IMG/VR virus record: IMGVR_UViG_3300021964_000297
Span: 1-31,539 of that record
Source of the DNA: a virus
Length of the DNA stretch: 31,539 bases
Direction: 5' to 3' (one strand)
Shown in pieces: positions 1-7,997 of this stretch. Position numbers and translations under genes: made by a program. The notes beneath the pieces are model-generated. The model was not told where the DNA came from. It worked only from the letters and a program-made list of their open reading frames with translations, and searched no databases. The stretch's first letter is position 1, and each line of letters begins with the position of its first letter.

Positions 1-474
1 ATCATTATCTTGAACACCACCATCAATAACTGGATGGCTGTCACTGAATAGTGGTTGACCATCACCACCAAGATAGGAACCACTAAAGCCGTTATTGAAA
101 ACGTCTGCAGCTTTTACCTGCTTGGTATTTGCCATTGCACGGGCAAGGCCACGTGCACGTAGTTTAGCAAATGTGTCGTAGAGGTTATCTTCCATAGCCT
201 CTTCTGTAACTGAGAAGGCAAGACTGATCGTATCATGTGTATACCGAGCAGTGTAGCTTTCTTGTGCGTCATCATACTGGACAGCAGCACCTTCATTTTT
301 AACAGGTGCAGTACCAAATCCAGTAAATAGAACTTCTTCTTCAAATGCACGATCTGAATTTTCAACATCGAATAGAGGTGCATGTTCATTATCAACATCC
401 CCATACTCAAGGCCGAAAACGGCATTTAGACCGGGAAGAAGTTCTTTAGCAATACTAGCGCGATTAATAGCCAT
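1..474 (-). CDS. Major capsid protein, N-terminal part (cut by window edge)
   Basis: Reading left from the ATG at 474 gives 158 codons without a stop, running off the window. The protein starts MAINRASIAKELLPGLNAVF and later has GGDGQPLFSDSHP. The 'G-x-PLFS-x-x-HP' element and the helical, acidic N-terminus are typical of phage major head subunits of the Mu gpT-like type (family knowledge). It would form the icosahedral shell. It is the distal gene seen in the minus-strand head operon, after the scaffold and two probable accessory virion proteins, which is the usual order. A purine-rich ribosome binding site (GGGAAAGGAGTAA on the minus strand) precedes it. The C-terminal half is not visible, so the family name rests on the N-terminal half and gene order. 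Confidence 0.85.
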   Translation of the reverse strand, partial: MAINRASIAKELLPGLNAVFGLEYGDVDNEHAPLFDVENSDRAFEEEVLFTGFGTAPVKNEGAAVQYDDAQESYTARYTHDTISLAFSVTEEAMEDNLYDTFAKLRARGLARAMANTKQVKAADVFNNGFSGSYLGGDGQPLFSDSHPVIDGGVQDND

Positions 475-497
475 TATTAATTACTCCTTTCCCTCGC

Positions 498-1082
498 TTA
501 GTTTACTGAAGCATCAGCAGAGATATATGCATCCACATGCTTCAAAATACGAACTTCCAACTTGGGGAAGGCACGCTCTGTAGCAACAGCAATGTCATTA
601 CCCGGTGTATCAAGAACTGCAATAGCACGAAGCATTGCATTTCCAGTTGTACGTGTACCAGCTTCAAGACCAAAACCGGACTTGCCAGTAAAGGTAGAAC
701 CTGCACCTAGTGTAACATTGAAGTTTTGTGAATTAATATCTCCAGCAGAAACTGTAGCATCTGCTTGAACAATGAATGTTGCTTGTGGATTATCAACAAC
801 AGCAGCATATGCTTCTGTTACTGAAGTATTAGCGGGCCAGTAAGTTGACCAATTTGGTTCACCATTAGCAACATAACGGCAACCCATGAAAACACCCATA
901 GCTTTCTGAGTTGTAGTAGTTAGAACTTCAATATTCCCAGCATTGTTAACGACGATATCACCAGTAAAAATGTTAGTGTTATAGGCACTCGCAATCGGAT
1001 AGTCATTTGTGGCTTTGCTATTAGGTGCACCACCACGAATGCGGGAAGGAGTAAGTCCATTTAGTGTCTTAGTAGTAGTCAT
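498..1082 (-). CDS. Probable head decoration or accessory capsid protein
   Basis: 194 residues with no recognised catalytic motif. The protein is rich in Thr, Ala, Asn and Gly, with beta-type segments and few charges, as expected for a surface virion protein. It starts MTTTKTLNGLTPSRIRGG and holds a repeated Val/Ala/Thr-rich core. It lies immediately before the capsid gene in the minus-strand operon (24 bp spacer), the place where many phages keep a decoration or capsid-stabilising protein. The function is inferred from position and composition only. A minor structural protein or capsid fibre is possible. The start codon follows a GGAAAGGAA-type ribosome binding site. Confidence 0.5.
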   Translation of the reverse strand: MTTTKTLNGLTPSRIRGGAPNSKATNDYPIASAYNTNIFTGDIVVNNAGNIEVLTTTTQKAMGVFMGCRYVANGEPNWSTYWPANTSVTEAYAAVVDNPQATFIVQADATVSAGDINSQNFNVTLGAGSTFTGKSGFGLEAGTRTTGNAMLRAIAVLDTPGNDIAVATERAFPKLEVRILKHVDAYISADASVN

Positions 1083-1132
1083 AACACTATGTTCCTTTCC
1101 TTGTTAAATACATTGACAAACAGGAAAACAAA

Positions 1133-1615
1133 CTAATCTTGAAAAGATGCTCGCCGTCCTGTTGTAACCTTTGATCGACTAGAGTTAGAGATAGGCATAC
1201 GAGAATCAGAGTTGTTCATTAGCTGCATGTTAACAGCTTGTACTGCCTCTCTACTCTTGTTTTCATAATATTCTTGACGAGATTCAGCTAGGTCAGTAGG
1301 CATTTTGCCTAAAGCCAAGTCTCCACGACAGACCGCTCCTGCATATCGTCCTTCTTCCCTCACGACGGAAGATACAAGCATTTCAGGAACTTCTTCCTGA
1401 TTGACTAATTCCCAACCTTCAGCTAAACGCTTGCCAATGTTTTGAATGTCGTCTTGTCCCTTCAAAGTAATTCGTAACCAGCGAAGAGACATTCCTTCAC
1501 CTTTAAAACGGTTGCGAACTGTATCAGGAATATCTAACCAATTTGGTTCTTCAAAAACTCTACGAGTTTTATTTTCCCTCATGCTTGATTCACGTGATGT
1601 TGTATTTCGTGCCAT
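1133..1615 (-). CDS. Hypothetical protein of the head operon
   Basis: 160 residues, not recognised. The N-terminal 20 residues are basic and Ser/Arg-rich (MARNTTSRESSMREN). The middle has a compact mixed region (MSLRWLRITLKGQDD, then GKRLAEGWELVNQEEVPE) and the stretch VCRGDLALGKMPTDLAESR. The C-terminus is Ser/Arg-rich and likely disordered. 'GDLALGKMP' with downstream basic helices recurs in small head-operon proteins near scaffold genes of marine phages, as far as I recall; this is weak. The ATG has a strong site (AAGGAAGG) upstream on the minus strand. Position between scaffold-like and decoration-like genes suggests a role in head assembly, by inference only. Confidence 0.5.
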   Translation of the reverse strand: MARNTTSRESSMRENKTRRVFEEPNWLDIPDTVRNRFKGEGMSLRWLRITLKGQDDIQNIGKRLAEGWELVNQEEVPEMLVSSVVREEGRYAGAVCRGDLALGKMPTDLAESRQEYYENKSREAVQAVNMQLMNNSDSRMPISNSSRSKVTTGRRASFQD

Positions 1616-1639
1616 TGTATTTTCCTTCCTTATCCACGC

Positions 1640-2629
1640 TTAACTATAAACACTGGTGTATTCGCCATCGGCTTGTTCAACCTTTAGCTTTTCAGCAGCA
1701 TACTTTTCAAGTGGTATACCCCATTTATTTGCCAACCTTACATCCTCTTGAGTAAGTTTGACTTTATTATTACTCTGAGAAGTTTTTGGTGTGCGTGACG
1801 CACCCGCTACCACTTGAGCAGAACTTGTAGCCGTGTCCTGCAAACGAGGTGTTTCAGGTTCAGAGTTAACATCCTGAAACTTATGAGGATAACGCTGACG
1901 CAAACGATTGTCAACCTCCTCATAAAAATCATCATCTGAAGGATCATAACCCTCACCCTTCAGTTCTTGATCAACAGTAAGAGCAGCAGCAGTCATAATT
2001 TGATCCTGACCAAACCATGAATTTTTAGTTGCCCAATCAACTGCCTTTGGATCATACTCTTGAGTCTGCTGTTGCTGTTGTGCAATTTGTGTTGCTTGTT
2101 GCCCACTTGACTCTAAAGCACGATTATATTCTTCCCAAGCTACCTTCTGCTGTTCTACACGAGTTTGTTCTGCATAGGCTTTACTCATGCTCTCTTGTGC
2201 TGTTAACATTCCGTCAGTATCACCTGACTCAACGGCTTGCTTGTATAACTGTTTAGCTGACTCAAGATTTGATTCTAATTGACTTTCAGTACTATCAATA
2301 GTATTCTTTAAACTTGAAGAAAGCTGTGTATCTCTTTCTTGTACTTGGTTACGTAGTCCTTGAATCTCACTACGTAGCTGTTGCAATTCTTCGTCACGTT
2401 CTTTACGTTGACGAATTAACTGTTTAATTCTTTTCTCTGCACCCTTGGTTTGAATACCTTCTAGTTCTTCAGGTCTTTCTTCGTTTTGTTCTTCTGCCTG
2501 TTCAACTACTAGTGCTAGTTCTTTTGGTTGTTCTTCTTTTACTTCTGGTTGTTCTTCAACTTCAAACTCAACTTTAGAACTTTCATCCTCATTTGAATTT
2601 ACTTCAACCGTTGACCATTCTTCACTCAT
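1640..2629 (-). CDS. Probable capsid scaffold protein
   Basis: 329 residues, almost wholly charged and helical. Residues about 1-65 are extremely Glu-rich with Val/Pro-Glu repeats (for example VEEQPEVKEEQPKELALV). Residues about 65-185 are long heptad-like helices rich in Gln, Glu and Arg (EELQQLRSEIQGLRNQVQER), a predicted coiled coil. A Gln tract (QQATQIAQQQQQTQ) follows, then a mixed C-terminal part. Phage scaffolds are acidic, coiled-coil proteins encoded between portal and capsid genes, which fits here. The protein would be internal to the procapsid. No protease is seen next to it. The start ATG follows AAGAAAGGAAAAATA on the minus strand. Confidence 0.7.
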   Translation of the reverse strand: MSEEWSTVEVNSNEDESSKVEFEVEEQPEVKEEQPKELALVVEQAEEQNEERPEELEGIQTKGAEKRIKQLIRQRKERDEELQQLRSEIQGLRNQVQERDTQLSSSLKNTIDSTESQLESNLESAKQLYKQAVESGDTDGMLTAQESMSKAYAEQTRVEQQKVAWEEYNRALESSGQQATQIAQQQQQTQEYDPKAVDWATKNSWFGQDQIMTAAALTVDQELKGEGYDPSDDDFYEEVDNRLRQRYPHKFQDVNSEPETPRLQDTATSSAQVVAGASRTPKTSQSNNKVKLTQEDVRLANKWGIPLEKYAAEKLKVEQADGEYTSVYS

Positions 2630-2647
2630 TATTTTTCCTTTCTTACC

Positions 2648-2667
2648 CGTTAGCAGCGAATCTAACG
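2648..2667 (-). promoter_or_regulatory. Small hairpin in the scaffold gene leader
   Basis: On the minus strand CGTTAG and CTAACG form a perfect 6-bp stem around the 8-nt loop ATTCGCTG, about 20 bases before the scaffold start codon. The surrounding 2630-2728 spacer is the largest on the structural arm before the FkbM/terminase region and is very AT-rich, with a TATAAT on the minus strand at 2718-2713 but no convincing -35 element. It may separate expression of the scaffold-capsid genes from portal and GroES. Confidence 0.35.
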
Positions 2668-2728
2668 AATTGGTTTTAATTTACCCGCTGTATTAGTATA
2701 GTACAATAAGTTATTATAATATACAAAT

Positions 2729-3151
2729 TTAATTTGAAAGATGATATGTAGGATCAAGTAGACTTGGTTTTTCAACTTTCATAATTACTTGATCATCAAA
2801 GATAAGAAGTAGTTTCATACCTTTATATATAAACTTCTGTCCTGAATACTTTGCGTAACAAACGTAGTCACCTACATCACACCATGCTCCATTAGGAAAC
2901 TTGTCTTCGTCATTATAAGCTAAGTCACCTTTCTTTAAAACTTTAGCAACGGTAGTTAGGTAAGCTACATCATCCTTTACTTTATCAGGTAGAATAATAC
3001 CACCCTTTGTCTTTTGTTTTACTGCAACTGGTAGAACCAGCAAATGATAACCGGGAAGATTTGGAAGACTATTTAAGTCTAACTTAATATCATCTTCATC
3101 TGTTATCCAGTCTGCAGCATCAACTGCTTTATCCATACGTACTGCTTGCAT
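2729..3151 (-). CDS. GroES-like co-chaperonin
   Basis: 140 residues. The core follows the Cpn10 fold: LPGYHLLVLPVAVKQKTKGG (strand plus start of the mobile loop), GIILPDKVKDD, a central turn region VAKVLKKGDLAYNDED, then WCDVGDYVCYAKYSGQKF and the final strand LLIFDDQVIMKVE. GroES proteins cap the GroEL chamber. Phage versions (T4 gp31 type) let host GroEL fold the capsid protein, which agrees with this gene lying between portal and scaffold. The protein is longer than bacterial GroES (about 95 residues) because of an acidic N-terminal extension (residues 1-33) and a short C-terminal tail. Its stop abuts a 65-residue gene upstream with almost no spacer, so the two are probably co-translated. 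Confidence 0.85.
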   Translation of the reverse strand: MQAVRMDKAVDAADWITDEDDIKLDLNSLPNLPGYHLLVLPVAVKQKTKGGIILPDKVKDDVAYLTTVAKVLKKGDLAYNDEDKFPNGAWCDVGDYVCYAKYSGQKFIYKGMKLLLIFDDQVIMKVEKPSLLDPTYHLSN

Positions 3152-3349
3152 TTAGTTGTTATCCTCCTCTTCATAGATACGTTGTTTTACAATGTGCTTG
3201 AGGCATTCAGTTGCCCATTCCACACCTTCGATCACACCTACTGCGTGTCGATATTCATCGTAACTTGAAGCGTTGCCATATGCAAGAGAATTTTTTAAGT
3301 CTAGTATTTTTTCTTCGTACTTTAAATTTAACTCATCCCAAAAGTTCAA
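3152..3349 (-). CDS. Small conserved head-operon protein
   Basis: 65 residues, helical, acidic at the C-terminus (IYEEEDNN). It contains the segment SYDEYRHAVGVIEGVEWATE. Short proteins with a similar 'YxxYRxxVGxIxGLExA' helix are encoded next to portal genes in many phages (recalled family knowledge, no name known to me). It starts 6 bases after the portal stop and ends directly before the GroES-like start, so all three are one translational block. It could be a connector accessory or portal-assembly factor, but nothing in the sequence proves this. Confidence 0.6.
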   Translation of the reverse strand: MNFWDELNLKYEEKILDLKNSLAYGNASSYDEYRHAVGVIEGVEWATECLKHIVKQRIYEEEDNN

Positions 3350-3355
3350 AACCTC

Positions 3356-5881
3356 TTATCCTTTACGTGTCTGTCCAATAAAGTTAGTAAGCATGTCTGC
3401 TGCCTTTAGTGCCTTATCTTTATCAATGCTTGCTTCTGTCTTGGCAAGATCAATAAGAGCATCCAAAGCTGCAATTGCTTTCTTTGCATTTCGATCCATT
3501 TCTTTTTCTTCTTTTGCACTGGAAAGACTAGCACCTTCTTTGAACATATTTAACTGTATTTCCATTTCTTTAAGATCAAGTTCACGATTCTTATTAGCAG
3601 CAGTAGCAGCTTCTTTTGCCATTTGTGTTTGAACTTTCTGTTGTTCAACACCCAGACGCTGTTGTTCAATCTGAACCATTTGTGCTTCAGGTGTAGCTGC
3701 CATTTGCATCTGTGCTGCAGCTTGATTTGCCTGTGCTACTTGTTGTGCGGCAGCAGCAATAACCTGTTCCATAAGTCGTGGGTCTTGTACGTCCACACCT
3801 GCCGCTGCAGCTTCTGGTCCATACTGTCCAATCATTTCTTTTGATACACCACTAATTTGTTCCTGATACTTCATTACCATATGTTCCTGAATGTTTGCCT
3901 GTAGCACAGGAACAATACGTTGCATCATAGGATTAGCACCGTTCATTGGGTCTTGTATGAACATTGTCTTTACTTGAATATGTGCATCGTGGTTCTGACC
4001 AACGAACGCCTGAATAGGCATACCCTTAACTGCAGCTTGAATATCACTGACAGGATCAAGAGGCATTGGTGAAGGTTTTTCAGGCATGATCTTATCCAGA
4101 TTAGGAATGTTTGCTGCCTGAAGAATTGTCTTATTAAGTTCTTCTACATTGAACATACCGGGAGGTGCTGACTGAGACAACTGTAGTGCAAGCTGTGCCA
4201 TCATCATACGGTGTGCAGAAGAAGGAATATTAGGATCAGATACAGGAATAATATCAATCCTACCATCAAAGTCATTACGATAGATATTAATTGTACCATT
4301 AGGAATATCTACCATAGACTCATCAGGTAGATATTCAAAGTTAATACGACTTAATAATTTAAACTCATCGTGCTGAGACTTATGTAATCGTTTATGAATT
4401 GCACTAAAGAATTTGCTACTTGCTTCCAACAGTGCCATTGTTGTACCAACAGGACCGTAGCTTGCTGCATCTGAAATAACCTGTTCGGTTGTGTCGGCAA
4501 ACTTCTGTGCAGTAGCAGTAACAAAATTTAGCATCTGAAACAAAGTTTGTGAAGGTTCTTTGTATGGTAGATTAATGATCATCTTAGACAGATCATTACC
4601 TGTAGCTTCAACTTCTCTAAATTCACCGGGAGCAATAGGATCATTATCACCTACAATACGTAAACCCTTTGCTTTAAAGCCACCGGGTAGATTTGCAAAC
4701 TGACCTGCATCAACCAAGCTACGCATTGCTGCAGTTGCAGTCATTGTAAGATTACCAAGGAAGTGAATTAAACCTAAACCATAGAAACCAAAACCGGGAA
4801 CAAAACGATAATGAGTAAAGAAGATTTTCTTTTCTCTGCGTCGATCATCCTTGTTATAGTTTCTACGAATAGATAAAACCTGTCGGCTTTGTTCTTCAAC
4901 AGTAACAATGTAAGGAAGAGACAAACCATCATCGTCTTCAAACTTACCGGGAAGATCAAGATAACAGTGTTGCTCAAGCAGAACGTACTGTGGATCGTGA
5001 CTACCAGAAGGAGACAATCCCATGATTGTATCCATCTTCTGACTGATAGGAGCAAACTCTGGTGTGCTTGCTTCAGGTAGGTCTACCTCTGCATACATTC
5101 CTGCTGCCATGTCACGCTGCATTTCTACTGGTGAGCGATAGATAACATGCGTGTAGCGATCTGCTCTGCGTAGATCGGTAGCATAGTAGGACACATAGAA
5201 CTGATCAATAGGTACAAACTCTGATACAGGTCGGTTTAAACTGCTGTCAAAGTAAATCTTTTTAAATGCTGATCCAATAAGTGGTAGATGAAAGAGCATA
5301 CGCTCAAACTCGTCAAAGTACTCAGGCATTTGTTCAGTGATCTGATAGTTCATAAAGTCTCTGACTCTATGACTTTGCTTTTCTTTTTCTTCTGATACTT
5401 CACCAATGATCTGGGACTTTACTGGTCCACTGGCAGGAAACAATTCCTGTGTTGCCTTTGACTGAAACTTAACTGCTGACTCAATAAGGATTGGATGAAC
5501 TGCAGTACATGCACCTTCAAATGGTTCTGATGCTTCTTCCAGCTTTAGACCTAACAGATCAAAGCCACGTTCAAACATACTTTCCCATTCTGCTCGACTG
5601 TCTTTGTCTGCAGTAAAGTTGTCATGTACTTGAATGGCAATGTCTTCAAGTGCGTCTTCATCCAAATCATCTACTAAGTTTCTAAAAAACTCTTCGTCTT
5701 CCTCTTTGATCTGTTCGTCAGACAAGCCTTCATCTAGATTACTTTTAAACTCTACTACAATACCACCATCAGTAGGATCGTATTCCATACTTGCTGCACT
5801 ATCTTCTGTTTCAGTTTCAATCTCTACGACTGAAAGTTCTACTGAAGGAATAGGATCAAACGGATTGCGTTCAGTTGCCAT
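3356..5881 (-). CDS. Portal protein (head-tail connector)
   Basis: 841 residues, the largest gene of the head module. Residues 1-80 are acidic. A portal core follows: an early helix-rich wing (VKFQSKATQELFP), IGSAFKKIYFD, then the stem/crown part with QTLFQMLNFVTATAQKFADT and MALLEASSKFFSAIHKRLH. From about residue 640 it becomes Gln/Ala/Met-rich and strongly helical (MQRIVPVLQANIQEHMVMK, AQANQAAAQMQMA), ending in a Lys/Glu coiled coil. The size and long helical barrel-like C-terminus resemble P22/podovirus-type portals more than the ~500-residue siphovirus type. Twelve copies would form the DNA channel at the packaging vertex. It is encoded between the ART-domain protein and the GroES block, on the terminase side of the scaffold. 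Confidence 0.85.
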   Translation of the reverse strand: MATERNPFDPIPSVELSVVEIETETEDSAASMEYDPTDGGIVVEFKSNLDEGLSDEQIKEEDEEFFRNLVDDLDEDALEDIAIQVHDNFTADKDSRAEWESMFERGFDLLGLKLEEASEPFEGACTAVHPILIESAVKFQSKATQELFPASGPVKSQIIGEVSEEKEKQSHRVRDFMNYQITEQMPEYFDEFERMLFHLPLIGSAFKKIYFDSSLNRPVSEFVPIDQFYVSYYATDLRRADRYTHVIYRSPVEMQRDMAAGMYAEVDLPEASTPEFAPISQKMDTIMGLSPSGSHDPQYVLLEQHCYLDLPGKFEDDDGLSLPYIVTVEEQSRQVLSIRRNYNKDDRRREKKIFFTHYRFVPGFGFYGLGLIHFLGNLTMTATAAMRSLVDAGQFANLPGGFKAKGLRIVGDNDPIAPGEFREVEATGNDLSKMIINLPYKEPSQTLFQMLNFVTATAQKFADTTEQVISDAASYGPVGTTMALLEASSKFFSAIHKRLHKSQHDEFKLLSRINFEYLPDESMVDIPNGTINIYRNDFDGRIDIIPVSDPNIPSSAHRMMMAQLALQLSQSAPPGMFNVEELNKTILQAANIPNLDKIMPEKPSPMPLDPVSDIQAAVKGMPIQAFVGQNHDAHIQVKTMFIQDPMNGANPMMQRIVPVLQANIQEHMVMKYQEQISGVSKEMIGQYGPEAAAAGVDVQDPRLMEQVIAAAAQQVAQANQAAAQMQMAATPEAQMVQIEQQRLGVEQQKVQTQMAKEAATAANKNRELDLKEMEIQLNMFKEGASLSSAKEEKEMDRNAKKAIAALDALIDLAKTEASIDKDKALKAADMLTNFIGQTRKG

Positions 5882-5884
5882 GTT

Positions 5885-6997
5885 CTATATTGCCTTTGCT
5901 GTATAGTTGTAAGGATTACGTTCTACCACAGAACCACCTTTCTTATAGCCAAGTGTACTTGTTTTTTCTACATCAAACAATGGAATAAATTGTTTTTCTG
6001 GTTCAAGAAGCATAATATTTTTTGCTTTTCTTTCATATGTTGTAAATGAATCATATCCTAATTCTTTTAAAATATCTTGGACTTTTGTACTTTCTATAAT
6101 ATTAAAATTACCTTCCTTTAATAATTTTCTATCTTTTTTTATTATATTTTTAATATCTTGTAGTATAGTAGAATCTTTTGATAATTTCATTCTTTCAATA
6201 CTTTTAACCCTTGCATTATCTTCTTTATCTAATATTTTCTCAAGTTCTTTTATATGTTTTTTATTTTGATAATCAAAAGTTTTATTTGCTTTTACCATGC
6301 CGGGAATAAGACGTGCACCAGGTTCTCCTTTACCACTTAATCCAAATGATCCTGCTGTTTCAGGTGATAAAGAAGTAGACATAAAATTATATCCTTTATT
6401 TTTAGGATCAAATGCTATTTCAGATAATTCTTTTGCTGTATTAAATTCTTTAAAAGGTTCAGTTGACTCAGTTGAATGATAAACAACAACAGGATTACCT
6501 TCTTCGTCTAAAAGAAAATTATCTTTATCTTTATATTTAGCTGCAATTTTTAAGGGTGCTTCAGGAACTATTGCTGGTTCTCTATAAAATCTACTTTCTT
6601 TAGGAATTTTTTCTAATGGACTTTTACGTAAAACTCTATTAATTGCTCTAGATGGTACATTTCCTCCCGGTACATTTTCTGCACCAACAAGAGCAGTTCC
6701 TAACACTCCCGCAAGCATTGCTCTAGGATCACCCTCAGTTACTCCTGTTTGTAAATCTTTTCCTGCAGAAGACAAAGCAGCAGGTATATCTCGTAAATCA
6801 AATAAACTTAAAAGTCCTTCTGTAGAAGCAGCGGCAGGACCAAGAGCAGCACGTGCAGCTTTATCTCCCTTAGAGAAAACACTTGACAACATTTCTTTAA
6901 GACCTTCCAAACCTTCTTTTGATTCTTGAATCTTTATAGAAGGTTTATCACTGCCACCTATAGGAAGGTTTTCAGGTATTTGTCTTTGTGCTACCAT
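5885..6997 (-). CDS. Virion-type protein with probable ADP-ribosyltransferase domain
   Basis: 370 residues. Residues 1-125 are a Gly/Ala/Ser-rich helical segment. Residues about 168-345 look like an ADP-ribosyltransferase domain of the polyvalent-protein type: NPVVVYHST (His174 in the first strand motif), a Phe-rich turn (FKEFNTAKE), NFMSTSLSPETAGSFG at 204-219, and LGYDSFTTYE at 313-322 with a candidate catalytic Glu322. The tail KKGGSVVERNPYNYTAKAI resembles ends of phage internal virion proteins. The DNA for the domain (about 5950-6650) is clearly more AT-rich than its neighbours, suggesting separate acquisition. ADP-ribosyltransferases move ADP-ribose from NAD+ to a protein or nucleic acid. 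Encoded between methyltransferase and portal, it may travel in the virion. Domain assignment is by motif only. Confidence 0.6.
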   Translation of the reverse strand: MVAQRQIPENLPIGGSDKPSIKIQESKEGLEGLKEMLSSVFSKGDKAARAALGPAAASTEGLLSLFDLRDIPAALSSAGKDLQTGVTEGDPRAMLAGVLGTALVGAENVPGGNVPSRAINRVLRKSPLEKIPKESRFYREPAIVPEAPLKIAAKYKDKDNFLLDEEGNPVVVYHSTESTEPFKEFNTAKELSEIAFDPKNKGYNFMSTSLSPETAGSFGLSGKGEPGARLIPGMVKANKTFDYQNKKHIKELEKILDKEDNARVKSIERMKLSKDSTILQDIKNIIKKDRKLLKEGNFNIIESTKVQDILKELGYDSFTTYERKAKNIMLLEPEKQFIPLFDVEKTSTLGYKKGGSVVERNPYNYTAKAI

Positions 6998-7009
6998 TTA
7001 ATTTATACC

Positions 7010-7663
7010 TTATGTGTGGTAAATAAAAATATAATCTGCTACTGTTTTACCTACGCAGTCCATACCCAGATCAGCAACAAGGTAGTCTGCTATCTCTTGC
7101 TGTGTAGTACCAAACCGTTCACACGTATTTTTAATTTCAATATTGATTACTGGCTTTGTACGTTTGATTGTTTCGCTTGCTCCCTTGAGAAACTGTAATT
7201 CAAAACCTTCAACGTCCACCTTAATGTAATCAATCTTTTCAAAGTCAAAAGAGTCAAGTGTCTTTAGTACTGCCTTGTACTCTCCCCGTTCTACATCCGT
7301 AGTGATTGAAGCAGTACCGCTGTTACCTTCCGCAGCATACTCTAGTGCAATCTCTACGTCATTCTCTGCACCCAGTGCGTAGGGTAGTATTTCAAACCTG
7401 TCACTAGAAAAACCTGACAGATTACGTGTAAGACATTCCCTGTGTATTTCAATTGGTTCAAAGCAATAAACCTTATTGAACATATTACATAAGTCTACTG
7501 CCCATGTACCTACGTGACTACCTACATCTAATGCAACATCAAAGTTATCTACAAACTGTAAACTTCTTATTCTGTGTGGCTTTTGATACTCTTCTCCTGA
7601 AAAGTGATCATCGTTGACAGGAAAGTAAAAGTCCTGTCTCTTTTCTAAAACGTGTTCCTGCAT
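7010..7663 (-). CDS. FkbM-family SAM-dependent methyltransferase
   Basis: 217 residues with the class I methyltransferase pattern: motif I at 44-53 (ALDVGSHVGT), the acidic residue ending strand 2 at Glu69 (YCFEP), and the FkbM signature YIKVDVEGFELQFLKGA at 146-162. The family transfers a methyl group from S-adenosylmethionine, usually to a sugar hydroxyl on a glycan or lipid. In phages these enzymes are commonly linked to surface glycan modification or host-envelope change. Here it is inside the packaging/head operon, 3 bases after the small basic gene and 12 before the ART-domain gene, which is an odd place. No membrane segment or glycosyltransferase adjoins it; the glycosyltransferases of this window are at the far right end. 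Confidence 0.8.
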   Translation of the reverse strand: MQEHVLEKRQDFYFPVNDDHFSGEEYQKPHRIRSLQFVDNFDVALDVGSHVGTWAVDLCNMFNKVYCFEPIEIHRECLTRNLSGFSSDRFEILPYALGAENDVEIALEYAAEGNSGTASITTDVERGEYKAVLKTLDSFDFEKIDYIKVDVEGFELQFLKGASETIKRTKPVINIEIKNTCERFGTTQQEIADYLVADLGMDCVGKTVADYIFIYHT

Positions 7664-7666
7664 ATA

Positions 7667-7948
7667 TTAAAAACCGCGAAGTGCCGCTCCTGCTCCCTTA
7701 CCATTAAATCCTTTACGCTTTTTAGCTTTAGCTTTAGCTACCTTACCACCTTTTTTTAAACCACCAGTAGTTCTTGTTGTTGTGGAGCTAACACCTAAAC
7801 CTTTTGTTCCTGCCATTCGTTCATCTTCAGCAGTCTTAGGAGCAGGAACTACTTCTTCCTTTTTATCTTTGTCATCATCACCAAAAACTCCTGCTCTTCC
7901 TAGTGCTGCAGGAATTAAACCCATAAAATCTGTAAATTTTAAACCCAT
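7667..7948 (-). CDS. Small basic protein between terminase and methyltransferase
   Basis: 93 residues from the ATG at 7948, which follows AAGGGAAAATAAAACA on the minus strand. Residues 1-22 are hydrophobic (MGLKFTDFMGLIPAALGRAG), followed by an acidic patch (DDDKDKKEE), a Thr/Ser linker, and a very basic Gly/Ala/Lys end (KKGGKVAKAKAKKRKGFNGKGAG). Such an Ala/Lys/Gly tail suits DNA binding or an internal virion protein. No family is recognised. An open frame continues upstream to 8098, but that extension overlaps the terminase C-terminus and has no ribosome binding site, so I use the internal start. Confidence 0.6.
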   Translation of the reverse strand: MGLKFTDFMGLIPAALGRAGVFGDDDKDKKEEVVPAPKTAEDERMAGTKGLGVSSTTTRTTGGLKKGGKVAKAKAKKRKGFNGKGAGAALRGF

Positions 7949-7997
7949 TGTTTTATTTTCCCTTATAAAAACAAATATGATAAAAAATACTATAGCA

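Noticed and set aside
114-425. 103-residue minus-strand frame beside the capsid gene
   Set aside because: Another frame of the same DNA; the capsid frame runs through from 474 to 1 and has family motifs.
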